DNA of 33,479 bases, taken from positions 1,150 through 34,628 of the forward strand of contig DIZW01000068.1 in assembly GCA_002428015.1 (NCBI GenBank), read 5' to 3'. The notes beneath the pieces were generated by a model. That model did no database searches. It had not been told where the DNA came from and was given only the letters and a program-made list of their open reading frames with translations. The DNA comes from Oxalobacteraceae bacterium UBA6018 (GTDB lineage Bacteria > Pseudomonadota > Gammaproteobacteria > Burkholderiales > Burkholderiaceae_D). Both the position numbers and the translations under genes were made by a program. Below are positions 1-8,397 of the stretch, piece after piece; position 1 is the first letter of the stretch, and every line of letters starts with the position of its first letter.

Positions 1-253
1 CTGTTGGTGCCATTTGCACTAAAGCCCAGGAAACCCGCGCCATTTCAAGCTCTGCGCCGACATCCCCGATGAGAAAAAGACTTGACAAAGGAGATTTTAA
101 GTCTCGGGTGTCTACCAGTTTCACCATCCGGGCAGCGCGCGAGATTCTAGCACAGCCAGTGGCAATTTCGGCCACTTTCCCACAGCGGGCCGGATGGTGT
201 AGCATGCGGCTCGGGCTTGCCGACGAGCGCGACCGTTCACCGAGGGATAGCAA

Positions 254-1042
254 TTGAACATCACCATTAACGAGGAACTGCGTTCCTTCATCGACCCGCT
301 CACCGCCAACGAACACGCGGCCCTCGAGCGCAGCCTGCTGGCCGAGGGTTGCCGCGACGCGCTGGTGCTGTGGGGCGAGGTGCTCATCGACGGCCATAAT
401 CGCTACGCCATCTGCCAGCGCCACAATATCCCGTTCAAGACGGTGCAGAACCCGAACTTCAGCAGCATCGAGGACGTCATGCTGTGGGTGATCGACAACC
501 ACCTGGCGCGCCGCAGCGTGTCGGACTTCCAGCGCGGCGTGCTGGCCCTGCGCAAGAAAGACATCGTGTCGGCGCGCGTGGCCCAGCGCCCGGCCGAGGG
601 CGACGCCGCGGTCGAACCGTCCAGCGCCGCCAAGGCGCCCGAGCCGCCGCCGTGGAATACCCGCGAGGACGTGGCCAAGGCGGCTCGGGTGTCGAGCAAC
701 ACCATCAGCCAGATCGAGCGCATCCAGAAAGCGGCCACGCCGGAACTGGTCGAGGCGGTGCGCTCGGGCACGATCTCGATCAACGCGGCGGCCAACGTGG
801 CGTCCTTGCCGCAGGAGGCGCAGATCGCCGCCGTGGCGGGCGGGCGCAAGGAGTTGCAGCAGGCCGCGCGCCAGGTGCGCGAGCAGAAGGCGGCCAGCCG
901 CCCGCCCAAGGAGAACGCGGACGATCCGGAGGCGGAACTGCGCCAGGCGCGCGCCCAGGTGGCCATGCTGCGCGAGGCGGTCGACGCCTTGAGCGCCGAG
1001 AATGCGACACTGAAGGAACAATTGGCGGCGCTGGGCGGCTGA
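254..1042 (+). CDS. ParB/Spo0J-like DNA-binding protein, orphan
   Basis: A protein of 262 residues starting at TTG, with a purine-rich GAGGG just upstream. The N-terminal part resembles the ParB/sulfiredoxin nuclease-like fold, with the family signature DGHNRYAIC near residues 47-55. The middle carries a helix-turn-helix-like stretch (EDVAKAARVSSNTISQIERI, about residues 138-157). The last 45 residues have the heptad pattern of a short coiled coil, likely for dimerisation. An Ala/Pro-rich linker lies near residues 115-135. No ParA ATPase is nearby and the next gene is thymidine kinase, so a role in chromosome partition is doubtful. It may be a ParB-like transcription factor or a remnant of a mobile element. 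Family assignment is fairly sure; function is unknown. Confidence 0.75.
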   Translation: MNITINEELRSFIDPLTANEHAALERSLLAEGCRDALVLWGEVLIDGHNRYAICQRHNIPFKTVQNPNFSSIEDVMLWVIDNHLARRSVSDFQRGVLALRKKDIVSARVAQRPAEGDAAVEPSSAAKAPEPPPWNTREDVAKAARVSSNTISQIERIQKAATPELVEAVRSGTISINAAANVASLPQEAQIAAVAGGRKELQQAARQVREQKAASRPPKENADDPEAELRQARAQVAMLREAVDALSAENATLKEQLAALGG

Positions 1043-1057
1043 TCCAGCCGTCGTGCT

Positions 1058-1066
1058 TGCTATAAT
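1058..1066 (+). promoter_or_regulatory. Extended -10 promoter for tdk
   Basis: TGC directly followed by a perfect TATAAT (1061-1066) lies about 40 bases before the tdk start, just after the stop codon of the ParB-like gene. There is no good -35 hexamer at 16-18 bases upstream, as is usual for extended -10 promoters. The predicted transcription start is near 1073. Confidence 0.6.
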
Positions 1067-1104
1067 CGAGTGCTTCAGTTGGGCAATACTTCGGTTCGGG
1101 AATA

Positions 1105-1659
1105 GTGGTGGCAAAACTATATTTCAGGTATTCGGCAATGAACGCCGGTAAGTCGACGGCCTTGCTGCAGGTGGCGCACAACTACGAGGAGCAGGGCCAG
1201 CAGGTCATGCTGTACACGGCGGCCATCGACGACCGCTACGGGGTGGGCCAGATCACTTCGCGCCTGGGGCCGCAGCGCAAGGTCGCCATCTTCGACGGCG
1301 ACACCGATTTCCTGGCCGAGGTGCAAGCGGTGGCCTGCGTGCTGATCGACGAGGCGCAGTTCCTGAGCACGGCGCAGGTGCAGCAGTTGCACCAGCTGGC
1401 CCAGGTCAGGGGTGTGCCGGTGATCTGCTACGGCTTGCGCAGCGACTTTCGCGGCGAGCCATTTCCCGGCTCGGCCTACTTGCTGGCGCTGGCCGACGAC
1501 ATCGAGGAACTCAAGAACATCTGCAGTTGCGGCAAGAAGGCGACGATGAACGTGCGCGTGGACGAGCACGGCCGGCGTCTGCGCGAAGGCGAGCAGGTCA
1601 GTATCGGCGGCAACGACCGCTACCGCCAAGCCTGCGGGCGCTGCTTCTACGCCGGCTGA
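1105..1659 (+). CDS. tdk: Thymidine kinase (type II)
   Basis: Cytoplasmic enzyme that phosphorylates thymidine to dTMP with ATP, for pyrimidine salvage. The 184-residue length fits the bacterial type II family. The P-loop MNAGKST is at residues 12-18, the Walker B/DEAQF motif with the catalytic Glu at residues 82-86, and zinc-ligand cysteines at 140, 142, 177 and 180. The C-terminal IGGNDRY substrate-lid motif is present. Two adjacent GTG codons (1105 and 1108) can start it; the second gives the usual Val/Met-Ala-Lys-Leu beginning. It has its own extended -10 promoter just upstream. Nothing unusual is seen and identification is firm. Confidence 0.96.
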   Translation: MVAKLYFRYSAMNAGKSTALLQVAHNYEEQGQQVMLYTAAIDDRYGVGQITSRLGPQRKVAIFDGDTDFLAEVQAVACVLIDEAQFLSTAQVQQLHQLAQVRGVPVICYGLRSDFRGEPFPGSAYLLALADDIEELKNICSCGKKATMNVRVDEHGRRLREGEQVSIGGNDRYRQACGRCFYAG

Positions 1660-1675
1660 CCGGCTTCCCCTCCCG

Positions 1676-2206
1676 ATGAGCCTGCACGCCGCCTTGCGCG
1701 CGCTGACGCCGCCCTTGCTGTTCCAGCACAGCGACATGCTGCTCTACCTGCTGCCGTCGATCGCGCTGGCGCTGCTGCTGCGGGTCCTGGCCGCCACCCA
1801 TCCCGTGTTTTTCATCTTCACCGTGGCCGGGACCATCTGCCACGAGCTGGCGCATTTCTGCGCCGGCCTGGTCACCGGGGCCCAGCCGACGGCGCTGACG
1901 GTGATCCCGCGCCGCAAGGGGCGCCATTGGGAGCTGGGCTCGGTGACCTTGAGCCGGGTGCGCTGGTACAACGCCGCCCCGGCCGCGCTGGCGCCGCTGG
2001 CGATCGTGCTGCTGCCGTTCGCGGTGGCGTGGTGGCGCACCGGGCCAGGGTGGCATTTCCAGTGGCTCGACCTGCTGATCGCCTTCCTGCTGGCGCCGCA
2101 ATTCCTGTCGTTCTGGCCCTCGCTGGCCGACTGGCGCATCGCCGCCCGCTCATGGCCTTATCTGGTGATCATCGCCGTCCTTGGCTGGTTGGCATGGCGC
2201 TGGTAG
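1676..2206 (+). CDS. Small M50-like integral membrane protein with HEXXH motif
   Basis: A hydrophobic 176-residue protein with about four or five predicted membrane segments. A zinc-protease motif HELAH lies at residues 56-60 inside a membrane helix, followed by a basic loop (RRKGRHWELGS) and a segment YNAAPAALAPLA that resembles the second conserved block of small M50-type proteins. The classical LDG aspartate motif of site-2 proteases is not evident, so catalytic activity is uncertain. It starts 16 bases after tdk, probably on the same transcript; a Met about 20 codons in is an alternative start. I infer a membrane metallopeptidase-like protein of unknown substrate. Confidence 0.65.
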   Translation: MSLHAALRALTPPLLFQHSDMLLYLLPSIALALLLRVLAATHPVFFIFTVAGTICHELAHFCAGLVTGAQPTALTVIPRRKGRHWELGSVTLSRVRWYNAAPAALAPLAIVLLPFAVAWWRTGPGWHFQWLDLLIAFLLAPQFLSFWPSLADWRIAARSWPYLVIIAVLGWLAWRW

Positions 2207-2310
2207 GCGATTGTTTCAGTTTGTAAAACAGGTGCACGGCACGTTTGGCCCGCCATAAGCTTGGCTTAAGCCATAAACGCGTAAGCTGGCTCTGCGTGCG
2301 GGGCCTATCC

Positions 2311-2319
2311 TGTTAAAAT
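2311..2319 (+). promoter_or_regulatory. Putative extended -10 promoter upstream of prc
   Basis: TGtTAAAAT matches the extended -10 form (TG, one base, TAnAAT-like hexamer) about 90 bases before the prc start. No clear -35 is seen. A 10-base perfect palindrome GGCTTAAGCC lies upstream at 2263-2272 and could be a regulator site; this is weak evidence. Confidence 0.4.
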
Positions 2320-2409
2320 CGGTGACCGCCTGGTAGCCGCGCGGTCCGCGCATATGCCGCTTGCGCCCCCCGCCGATACCACCCAGATTCAAGCCCGGAG
2401 AGATTACGA

Positions 2410-4668
2410 ATGAAGAAGCAGATGTTGATAGTCGTATTGGCGCTGGCCGCCAGCGCCCAGGCCGCCGTGCCTCAGTTGGACAAGACGGCGGCTATGCAGC
2501 TCAAGCCGGTCGCCGCGCAGACGCAGGCGGCGCTGTGGGCGTCGCGCCTGCTGGCGCGCTATCACTACAAGGCCATGCCGCTTGACGACGCGCTGTCGGA
2601 AAAGATCTTCGACCGTTATTTCAAGGCCCTCGACGCCGAGAAATTGTTCTTCGTGCAGTCCGACATCGACCAGTTCGACGGCGTGCGCACCAAGCTCGAC
2701 GATGCGATCAACAACGAGAACCTGACCGTCCCGTTCGCCATCTACGGGGTCTACCAGCAGCGCTTCAACGAGCGCATCGCCTACGCGCGTGAGCTGCTCA
2801 AGACCAAGTTCGACTTCACCGTCGACGAAACCTTCCAGGTCGACCGCGAGAAAGCGCCCTGGCCGAAGACCGAAGACGAAGCGCGCGACCTGTGGCGCAA
2901 GCGCGTCAAGAACGACTGGCTGCGCCTGAAGCTGGCCGGCAAGGACGACAAGGGCATTCGCGAGACGCTGGACAAGCGTTACGAAAACTACCAGAGCCGT
3001 GTGCGTAAGCTCAACAACGAAGACGTGTTCCAGATGTTCATGAACGCCTACGCCACCGCGATCGAGCCGCACACCAACTACCTCGGTCCCCGTTCGGCGG
3101 ACAATTTCGACATCGCCATGCGCCTCTCGCTCGAAGGCATCGGCGCGGTGCTGCAAACGCGCGACGAGTACACGGTCATCCGTGAAATCGTGCCGGGCAG
3201 CCCGGCTGGCCTGTCCGGCAAGCTCAAGGTGGGCGACCGCATCGTCGGCGTGGCCCAGAGCGACGCGCCCGGCTTCACCGAGGTGCTGGGCTGGCGCATC
3301 GACGACGTGGTGCAGCTCATCCGCGGTCCCAAGGATTCGACGGTGCGCCTCGACATTCTGCCGGCCGACGCCAGCACCGACGCCAAGCATGTCACGGTCG
3401 CGCTGGTGCGCAAGAAGATCAGCATGGAGGAGCAATCGGCCAAGAAATCGGTCATCGAGGTCAAGGACGGCAACATCAAGCGCCGCGTGGGCGTGATCTC
3501 GCTGCCGACCTTCTACCAGGATTTCGAGGCGCGCCGCAAGGGCGACAAGGATTTCAAGAGCGCCACGCGCGACGTTGCGCGCATCCTCGCCGAGCTGAAG
3601 AAGGAGAAGGTCGACAACGTGCTGATTGACTTGCGCAACAACGGCGGCGGCTCGCTCAACGAGGCGGTCGAATTGACCGGCCTGTTCATCGACAAGGGCC
3701 CGGTGGTGCAGCAGCGCACGGCCGATACCAAGGTCGAGGTCGAAAGCGACAACAATCCCGGGCTGGTATGGGACGGCCCCATGGGCGTGCTGATCAACCG
3801 CGGCTCGGCCTCGGCGTCGGAGATCTTCGCCGCCGCGATCCAGGATTACGGCCGCGGCGTGATCATCGGCGAACCGAGCTTCGGCAAGGGCACCGTGCAG
3901 ACCCTGGTCAACCTGGACCGCTTCTCGCCGAACGAGAAGGCGCGCCTGGGCGAACTGAAGATGACGATCGCGCAGTTTTTCCGCATTAACGGCGGCACCA
4001 CCCAGCTACGCGGCGTGACCCCGGACATCAAGATGCCGGTCACGTCCGATACCGAGAACTTCGGCGAGTCGAGCTACGACAACGCCTTGCCGTGGGTGTC
4101 GATCAAGCCGGCCGTCTACGTGCCGGCGGGCGACCTCAAGGAGCTGTTCGCACCGCTGCAGAAGCGCCATGAGGCGCGCATCGCCAAGGACAAGGACTTC
4201 CAGTATCTCGAGGAAGACATCGCCCAGGCCCGGAAGCTGCGCAAGGAAAACGCCATCTCGCTCAACGAGGCGGTGCGTCGCAAGGAGCGCGACGCCGAGG
4301 AAGCGCGGGCCAAGCTGCGCGAGGCGCGCCTGCTGGTCAACCGGACCCCGGCCAGCGACGCCGCGGCGCCCGGTGCGGCGATCGACAGCAAGGAGGCGCG
4401 CAGCAAAGTGCCGGCCATGGCCAAGCCGGGCAAGCCGGTGGTGGCGGCGCTCAAGGGCGCGCTGCGCACCGACGACGGCCTGCAGGCCGATGAACGCAAC
4501 CTCACGGCCGAGCTGGCCGCCGAGAAGGCCGCCAAGGACGCCAAGGACGTGATGCTCAACGAGGCGGCCCACGTGCTGGCCGACGAGGTCAGCATGCTCA
4601 AGACCGACACGCGCATGGCGTCGCGCGTCATGCCATACATGCCGCCGACCAAGGACGCTGGCAACTGA
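2410..4668 (+). CDS. prc: Tail-specific (carboxy-terminal processing) protease Prc
   Basis: Periplasmic serine protease of family S41 that degrades or trims proteins from their C termini. The start at 2410 follows GGAGAG at good spacing, and residues 1-19 form a signal peptide ending in Ala-Gln-Ala. A PDZ domain spans about 240-330 (VPGSPAGLSGKLKVGDRIVG). The S41 core follows with the DLRNNGGGSLNEAVEL block. By alignment with E. coli Prc the Ser/Lys dyad is S468 in SASASEIF and K493 in SFGKGTVQ, 25 residues apart as in the family. The Lys- and Glu-rich C-terminal extension matches the Prc-specific domain. At 752 residues it is longer than E. coli Prc (682), mostly through an Ala-rich tail. 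It is closed by a strong terminator. Confidence 0.96.
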   Translation: MKKQMLIVVLALAASAQAAVPQLDKTAAMQLKPVAAQTQAALWASRLLARYHYKAMPLDDALSEKIFDRYFKALDAEKLFFVQSDIDQFDGVRTKLDDAINNENLTVPFAIYGVYQQRFNERIAYARELLKTKFDFTVDETFQVDREKAPWPKTEDEARDLWRKRVKNDWLRLKLAGKDDKGIRETLDKRYENYQSRVRKLNNEDVFQMFMNAYATAIEPHTNYLGPRSADNFDIAMRLSLEGIGAVLQTRDEYTVIREIVPGSPAGLSGKLKVGDRIVGVAQSDAPGFTEVLGWRIDDVVQLIRGPKDSTVRLDILPADASTDAKHVTVALVRKKISMEEQSAKKSVIEVKDGNIKRRVGVISLPTFYQDFEARRKGDKDFKSATRDVARILAELKKEKVDNVLIDLRNNGGGSLNEAVELTGLFIDKGPVVQQRTADTKVEVESDNNPGLVWDGPMGVLINRGSASASEIFAAAIQDYGRGVIIGEPSFGKGTVQTLVNLDRFSPNEKARLGELKMTIAQFFRINGGTTQLRGVTPDIKMPVTSDTENFGESSYDNALPWVSIKPAVYVPAGDLKELFAPLQKRHEARIAKDKDFQYLEEDIAQARKLRKENAISLNEAVRRKERDAEEARAKLREARLLVNRTPASDAAAPGAAIDSKEARSKVPAMAKPGKPVVAALKGALRTDDGLQADERNLTAELAAEKAAKDAKDVMLNEAAHVLADEVSMLKTDTRMASRVMPYMPPTKDAGN

Positions 4669-4713
4669 GTAACTTCGTTGGGTGGCGAGACCCACAATTT
4701 ACTTTTAAGAAAC

Positions 4714-4740
4714 AAAGGGCCCGGAGACGGGCCCTTTTTT
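4714..4740 (+). terminator. Intrinsic terminator after prc
   Basis: Perfect 10-bp stem AAAGGGCCCG / CGGGCCCTTT around a GAGA tetraloop, followed by a run of T ending at 4740. It is located 45 bases after the prc stop. The A-tract on the 5' side also gives an A/T-rich end in the opposite direction. Confidence 0.92.
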
Positions 4741-4919
4741 CGTCCGCGCCGAGAAAGCGAAATTATCCCGTCGATTCAGTGACTTATCTTGGTTTTTCCA
4801 CACGATGCGTGGCGCCGCACGCCCATGTGTCAATCGAGCGTTGCTATTTTTTTACTAATGCTACGATGACTCATGCGTTGTTGAAAACATAATGCTCACA
4901 ATAAATTCGGAGGGGATTC

Positions 4920-5864
4920 ATGGCTATTCGTAACGTTATCATCGCCGGCATGGTTGCCGGCGCGTCGGTGGCGCACGCGACGCCGGCATCGACCGGCGGC
5001 GTGGTCGCGGGCTGGACGCTGGAACGTGGTTCGGTCGACGTCGTCGGCGAGCTCGACTACAAACAGTTGATGCTGTCCCGGGGGCTGGGCGGCACCCATT
5101 GGAATTTGCACACGACGATGGCAGGTGAACATGGCGAAGCCTTGCTGTACTCGCCGACAGCGCACGCTGGCGTGCGCGGCGTCGCGGCCCCTGCCGCGCC
5201 AGCGCTGGCAGCCGGTGTTCCGCTGTATGCCAGCGCCACCAACGCCACCAACGCCCCCAACGCCACCAGCGCCGGCAGTAGCGGCCCGCACGGCATCGAT
5301 GCTGGGCAGGTCGGTTCGGCGGCGCCGATGGGCAAGCCGGTCGGTCCGGACGGAAACGGTCCGGCCAATCCGTCGTCCTTGCCGCATGGCGTGAGCACCG
5401 GCGGCGCGTCCGATCCGCTGGCGGTGCCGAACATGATGAAGCATGACGTGGCCGGAGGCGGATCCGCCCGCAGCGGTAGCCAAGCGACGGCCGATGGTGG
5501 GGCCGCCAGGCCGGGCGGTGTCGATGGCGGACAATCCAGCGCTCCGGCATCCGACGGGGCGAGCGACCTGGCCATGGGCGGGACCGCCGGTGGGCCGCTC
5601 TCCGGGCAGGGCGGTGTCGATGGCGGACTATCCGACGCTGCGAGCGTCGCCGCGGCGGCCGGCGCGTCGAGCGACCTGGCCGCAGGCGGGACCGCCGGCG
5701 GGCAGCAACTGGTGCAGGTCATGATGAAGTCGGATCTGCGGGCGCCATTGGCGCTCCCGGACCAGGCGCCGTCCAGCAACGTGCCGGAACCTTCCTCCAA
5801 CATGCTGCTGCTGGCCGGCCTGCTCGGCAGCGCAGTCATCATTCGGCGCCGCGCCGAAAAGTAA
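4920..5864 (+). CDS. PEP-CTERM sorting-domain protein, low-complexity, surface/secreted
   Basis: A 314-residue protein that starts at ATG after a strong AGGGG ribosome site. Residues 1-20 form a signal peptide (ending SVAHA). The C terminus has the exosortase-type PEP-CTERM signal: VPEPSS near residue 288, a hydrophobic helix, then RRRAEK. Between about residues 75 and 285 the sequence is Gly/Ala/Ser/Asp-rich, with Asn-Ala-Thr triplets (possible glycosylation-like tract) and a duplicated segment. Residues 25-70 are more ordered and may be a small folded part. PEP-CTERM proteins are cleaved by exosortase and exported, often with exopolysaccharide. No exosortase lies in the window, so it would be encoded elsewhere. 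It stands alone between two terminators. Function unknown; sorting class sure. Confidence 0.85.
   Translation: MAIRNVIIAGMVAGASVAHATPASTGGVVAGWTLERGSVDVVGELDYKQLMLSRGLGGTHWNLHTTMAGEHGEALLYSPTAHAGVRGVAAPAAPALAAGVPLYASATNATNAPNATSAGSSGPHGIDAGQVGSAAPMGKPVGPDGNGPANPSSLPHGVSTGGASDPLAVPNMMKHDVAGGGSARSGSQATADGGAARPGGVDGGQSSAPASDGASDLAMGGTAGGPLSGQGGVDGGLSDAASVAAAAGASSDLAAGGTAGGQQLVQVMMKSDLRAPLALPDQAPSSNVPEPSSNMLLLAGLLGSAVIIRRRAEK
5515..5706 (+). repeat. Imperfect tandem duplication inside the PEP-CTERM gene
   Basis: Two in-frame copies of a segment starting with GCGGTGTCGATGGCGGA (5515 and 5611) and ending with a GAGCGACCTGGCC...GCGGGACCGCCGG block (from 5561 and from 5669). The offset is 96 bases at the start and 108 at the end, so the second copy carries 12 extra bases (four codons) and remains in frame. 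At protein level this gives two copies of GGVDGG...SDLA.GGTAGG. Confidence 0.8.
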
Positions 5865-5898
5865 GGCGGGCGCGCGGCGACGCGCCGCGCTACCGTGC

Positions 5899-5933
5899 AA
5901 ACCGGCTCGCCCACAAGGCAGGCCGGTTTTTTT
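5899..5933 (+). terminator. Intrinsic terminator after the PEP-CTERM gene
   Basis: Stem AAACCGGC (5899-5906) / GCCGGTTT (5922-5929), with an inner GCC/GGC pairing in the loop, followed by a run of seven T (5927-5933). It is 34 bases after the stop codon. Confidence 0.88.
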
Positions 5934-5981
5934 ACGCCTGTCGCGTGCCTCTTGTTGGTGCGCGGTCAGGCATTTTTCATG

Positions 5982-6003
5982 TACAATTCTTATGAACGAT
6001 CGT
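5982..6003 (+). promoter_or_regulatory. Putative promoter -10 and palindromic operator for the acyl-CoA operon
   Basis: TACAAT at 5982-5987 is a good -10 hexamer, about 60 bases before the first dehydrogenase start. A perfect 8-base palindrome ACGATCGT (5996-6003) falls at the predicted transcription start, a position where a TetR-type acyl-CoA-responsive repressor could bind. The -35 is poor. Assignment of a regulator is inference only. Confidence 0.35.
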
Positions 6004-6049
6004 GCTTTTTTGTGCTCACGCGAGAGGTGCCCGTCCCCAAGGAGAACGC

Positions 6050-7240
6050 ATGGATCTGAACTATTCGCGCGAGGAGCTGGCGTTTCGCGACAGCGTACGC
6101 GCGTTTCTCGACGCGCAGCTGCCGAGCGCGCTGCAGCGCAAGGTGAGCGGCCATCTGCGGCTGGTGAAAGACGACTACGTGCGCTGGCATCGGATTCTCG
6201 CCGCGCAAGGCTGGGCCGCGCCGGGCTGGCCGGTCCAGTACGGCGGGCCGGGCTGGACGCCGGTGCAGCGCCATCTGTTCGAGGAAGAATGTGCGCGTGC
6301 CGGCGCCCCGCCTGTCCTGCCTTTCGGCGTCAACATGGTGGCGCCGGTGCTGATGGCGTTCGGGAACGAGGCGCAGAAAGCCTACTACCTGCCGCGCATC
6401 CTCAACTGCGACGATTGGTGGTGCCAGGGTTATTCGGAGCCCGGCGCCGGATCGGATCTGGCCGCGCTCAAGACCAGCGCCACGCGCGAGGGCGAGGTGT
6501 ACGTGGTCAACGGCCAGAAGACCTGGACCACGCTGGCCCAGTACGCCGACATGATCTTCTGCCTGGTGCGCACCGATAGCGGCGTGCGCAAGCAGGAGGG
6601 CATCTCCTTCCTGCTGATCGACATGCACAGCCCCGGCGTGACGGTGCGCCCGATCCGCATGCTCGACCTGGAGCACGAAGTCAACGAAGTCTTCTTCGAC
6701 AACGTCAGGGTTCCCGTGGCCAACCTGGTGGGCGAGGAAAACCGCGGCTGGACCTACGCCAAATACCTGCTCGGTCACGAGCGCACCGGCATCGCGGCGG
6801 TCGGGCGCTCCAAGCGCGAGCTGGCCTTCCTCAAGCGCTACGCGCTCGCGCAGCGCGCCGGCGACGCCTCGCTATTGGACGAGCCGCTGTTCGCCGCCAA
6901 GGTCGCGCAGCTCGAGATCGAACTGATGGCCCTTGAAATGACGGCGCTGCGCGTGCTGGCACAAGAGTGCCAGGCGCCGGGGCCGGAAGCGTCGATGCTG
7001 AAGGTGCGCGGCACCGACATCCAGCAGGGCTTGAGTGAATTGATGCTGGAGGCGGCCGGCCCGATGGCGCTGGCGTTCGACCCCGCGTATCTCGACGGCC
7101 AGCGCGAGCACAGCAGCGGGGGCGACGACGCGGCCGCGCCGCTGGCTGGCTACTACTTCAATCTGCGCAAGACCTCGATCTACGGCGGCGCCAACGAAAT
7201 TCAACGAAACATCATCGCCCAGATGATCCTGGGCCTGTGA
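6050..7240 (+). CDS. Acyl-CoA dehydrogenase, pimeloyl-CoA dehydrogenase large-subunit type
   Basis: A 396-residue FAD-dependent acyl-CoA dehydrogenase. The start at 6050 follows AAGGAGAA at ideal spacing; longer forms lack this. The family motifs are present: YSEPGAGSDLAALKT (flavin/substrate-binding block, near residue 128) and YGGANEIQRNIIAQ at the C terminus. The position that holds the catalytic Glu in the common short-chain YEG form is Gly here, as in the large subunits of heteromeric enzymes such as pimeloyl-CoA dehydrogenase and steroid side-chain dehydrogenases. The next gene encodes the partner subunit, 11 bases downstream. The likely role is alpha,beta-desaturation of a dicarboxyl- or branched acyl-CoA in beta-oxidation; the exact substrate cannot be read from sequence. 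Confidence 0.88.
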   Translation: MDLNYSREELAFRDSVRAFLDAQLPSALQRKVSGHLRLVKDDYVRWHRILAAQGWAAPGWPVQYGGPGWTPVQRHLFEEECARAGAPPVLPFGVNMVAPVLMAFGNEAQKAYYLPRILNCDDWWCQGYSEPGAGSDLAALKTSATREGEVYVVNGQKTWTTLAQYADMIFCLVRTDSGVRKQEGISFLLIDMHSPGVTVRPIRMLDLEHEVNEVFFDNVRVPVANLVGEENRGWTYAKYLLGHERTGIAAVGRSKRELAFLKRYALAQRAGDASLLDEPLFAAKVAQLEIELMALEMTALRVLAQECQAPGPEASMLKVRGTDIQQGLSELMLEAAGPMALAFDPAYLDGQREHSSGGDDAAAPLAGYYFNLRKTSIYGGANEIQRNIIAQMILGL

Positions 7241-7251
7241 GGAAAGCGCGC

Positions 7252-8397
7252 ATGGACTTCAATTTCACCCAAGAGCAGCGGCAGATGGCCGATTCGCTCA
7301 AGCGCTGGGTCGGGCGCGACTACGGCTTCGAGGAGCGCGCCCGCATCGTCGCCTCGGCCGAGGGCGTATCCGCCGCGGCCTGGCAGGCCCTGGCCGAGCT
7401 GGGCATGCTCGCCTTGCCGCTGCCGCAGGAACAGGGCGGCTTCGACGGCAGCGCGCTCGACCTGTTCATCGTCATGCGCGAGCTCGGGCACGGCCTCGTG
7501 GTCGAGCCGTATTTCGCCACCGTGCTGGCGGTGCATCTGCTCAAGCTTGGCGGGCGCCATGGCGGCCTGCTCGAACAGGTCGGGGCCGGCGGCCTGACCC
7601 TGGCCGTGGCGCTGACGGAGCGCCAGTCGCGCTACGACCTGGCCGACATCGCCACCAGCCTCACGGCCCAGGGCGGCGACTATCTGCTCGACGGTGCCAA
7701 GGTCGCGGTGGCGCACGGGGCGCAGGCCGGCGCCGTCGTGGTGTCGGCGCGCAGCGCTGGGCGCCAGCGCGAGCGCGCCGGCATCAGCCTGGTGGTGGTG
7801 CCGCTGGACGCGCCCGGCGTGAGCGTGACCGGCTACCGCACCCTGGACGGACAGCGCGCTGCCAACATCGCCTTCGACCAGGTGCGGCTGCCCGCCACGG
7901 CGCTCGTGTGCGCGCCCGGCGCGGCCTGGGAGCTGCTCGACGCCGGTGCCGACCATGGCGCCGCCCTCCTGTGCGCGGAGGCGCTGGGAGCGATGGAGGC
8001 GGTCTTCGATGCCACGCTCGCGTACCTCAAGGCGCGCACCCAGTTCGGCGCGCCGATCGGCAAATTCCAGGCCCTGCAGCACCGCATGGCAGACATGGCG
8101 ATCCACCTCGAGCAGGCGCGCTCGATGGCGCTGCTGGCCGCCGCCAAGGCCGACAGCGCCGATCCCGGCGAACGGCGGTGCGCCGTCTCGGCCGCCAAGT
8201 ACCGCGTCGGACAAGCTCAGAAATTCATCGGCCAGCAGGCGGTGCAGCTGCACGGCGGCATGGGCGTGACCGACGAGCTGCCGGTCTCGCACTACTTCAA
8301 ACGCCTGGCCATGATCGAGCTCACGCTCGGCGACACCAGCCACCACCTGCGGCGCTTCATCGCGCAGCCGGGTTTCGCCCACGCGGAGGCCGCATGA
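7252..8397 (+). CDS. Acyl-CoA dehydrogenase, small-subunit type partner
   Basis: A 381-residue acyl-CoA dehydrogenase relative. The ATG at 7252 follows GGAAAG just after the stop of the preceding dehydrogenase. It begins MDFNFTQEQRQMADS and contains TQFGAPIGKFQALQHRMADM in the C-terminal helical domain and QLHGGMGVTDELPVSHYFKR near the end. These are typical of the divergent small subunit found beside pimeloyl-CoA dehydrogenase-type large subunits. The usual flavin-binding block is weakly conserved, as expected if the subunit mainly completes a heteromeric active site. It is translationally coupled to the MaoC gene that follows (ATGA overlap). Substrate unknown. Confidence 0.85.
   Translation: MDFNFTQEQRQMADSLKRWVGRDYGFEERARIVASAEGVSAAAWQALAELGMLALPLPQEQGGFDGSALDLFIVMRELGHGLVVEPYFATVLAVHLLKLGGRHGGLLEQVGAGGLTLAVALTERQSRYDLADIATSLTAQGGDYLLDGAKVAVAHGAQAGAVVVSARSAGRQRERAGISLVVVPLDAPGVSVTGYRTLDGQRAANIAFDQVRLPATALVCAPGAAWELLDAGADHGAALLCAEALGAMEAVFDATLAYLKARTQFGAPIGKFQALQHRMADMAIHLEQARSMALLAAAKADSADPGERRCAVSAAKYRVGQAQKFIGQQAVQLHGGMGVTDELPVSHYFKRLAMIELTLGDTSHHLRRFIAQPGFAHAEAA

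Noticed and set aside
78..104. TTGACA and an inverted repeat AGACTT/AAGTCT upstream of the ParB-like gene
   Set aside because: There is no -10 hexamer at a workable distance, and the six-base arms with a 15-base loop are not beyond chance.
5221..5275. GCCACCAACGCC repeats as a possible CRISPR or regulatory repeat
   Set aside because: They are in-frame Asn-Ala-Thr codon repeats within the PEP-CTERM gene with no spacers.
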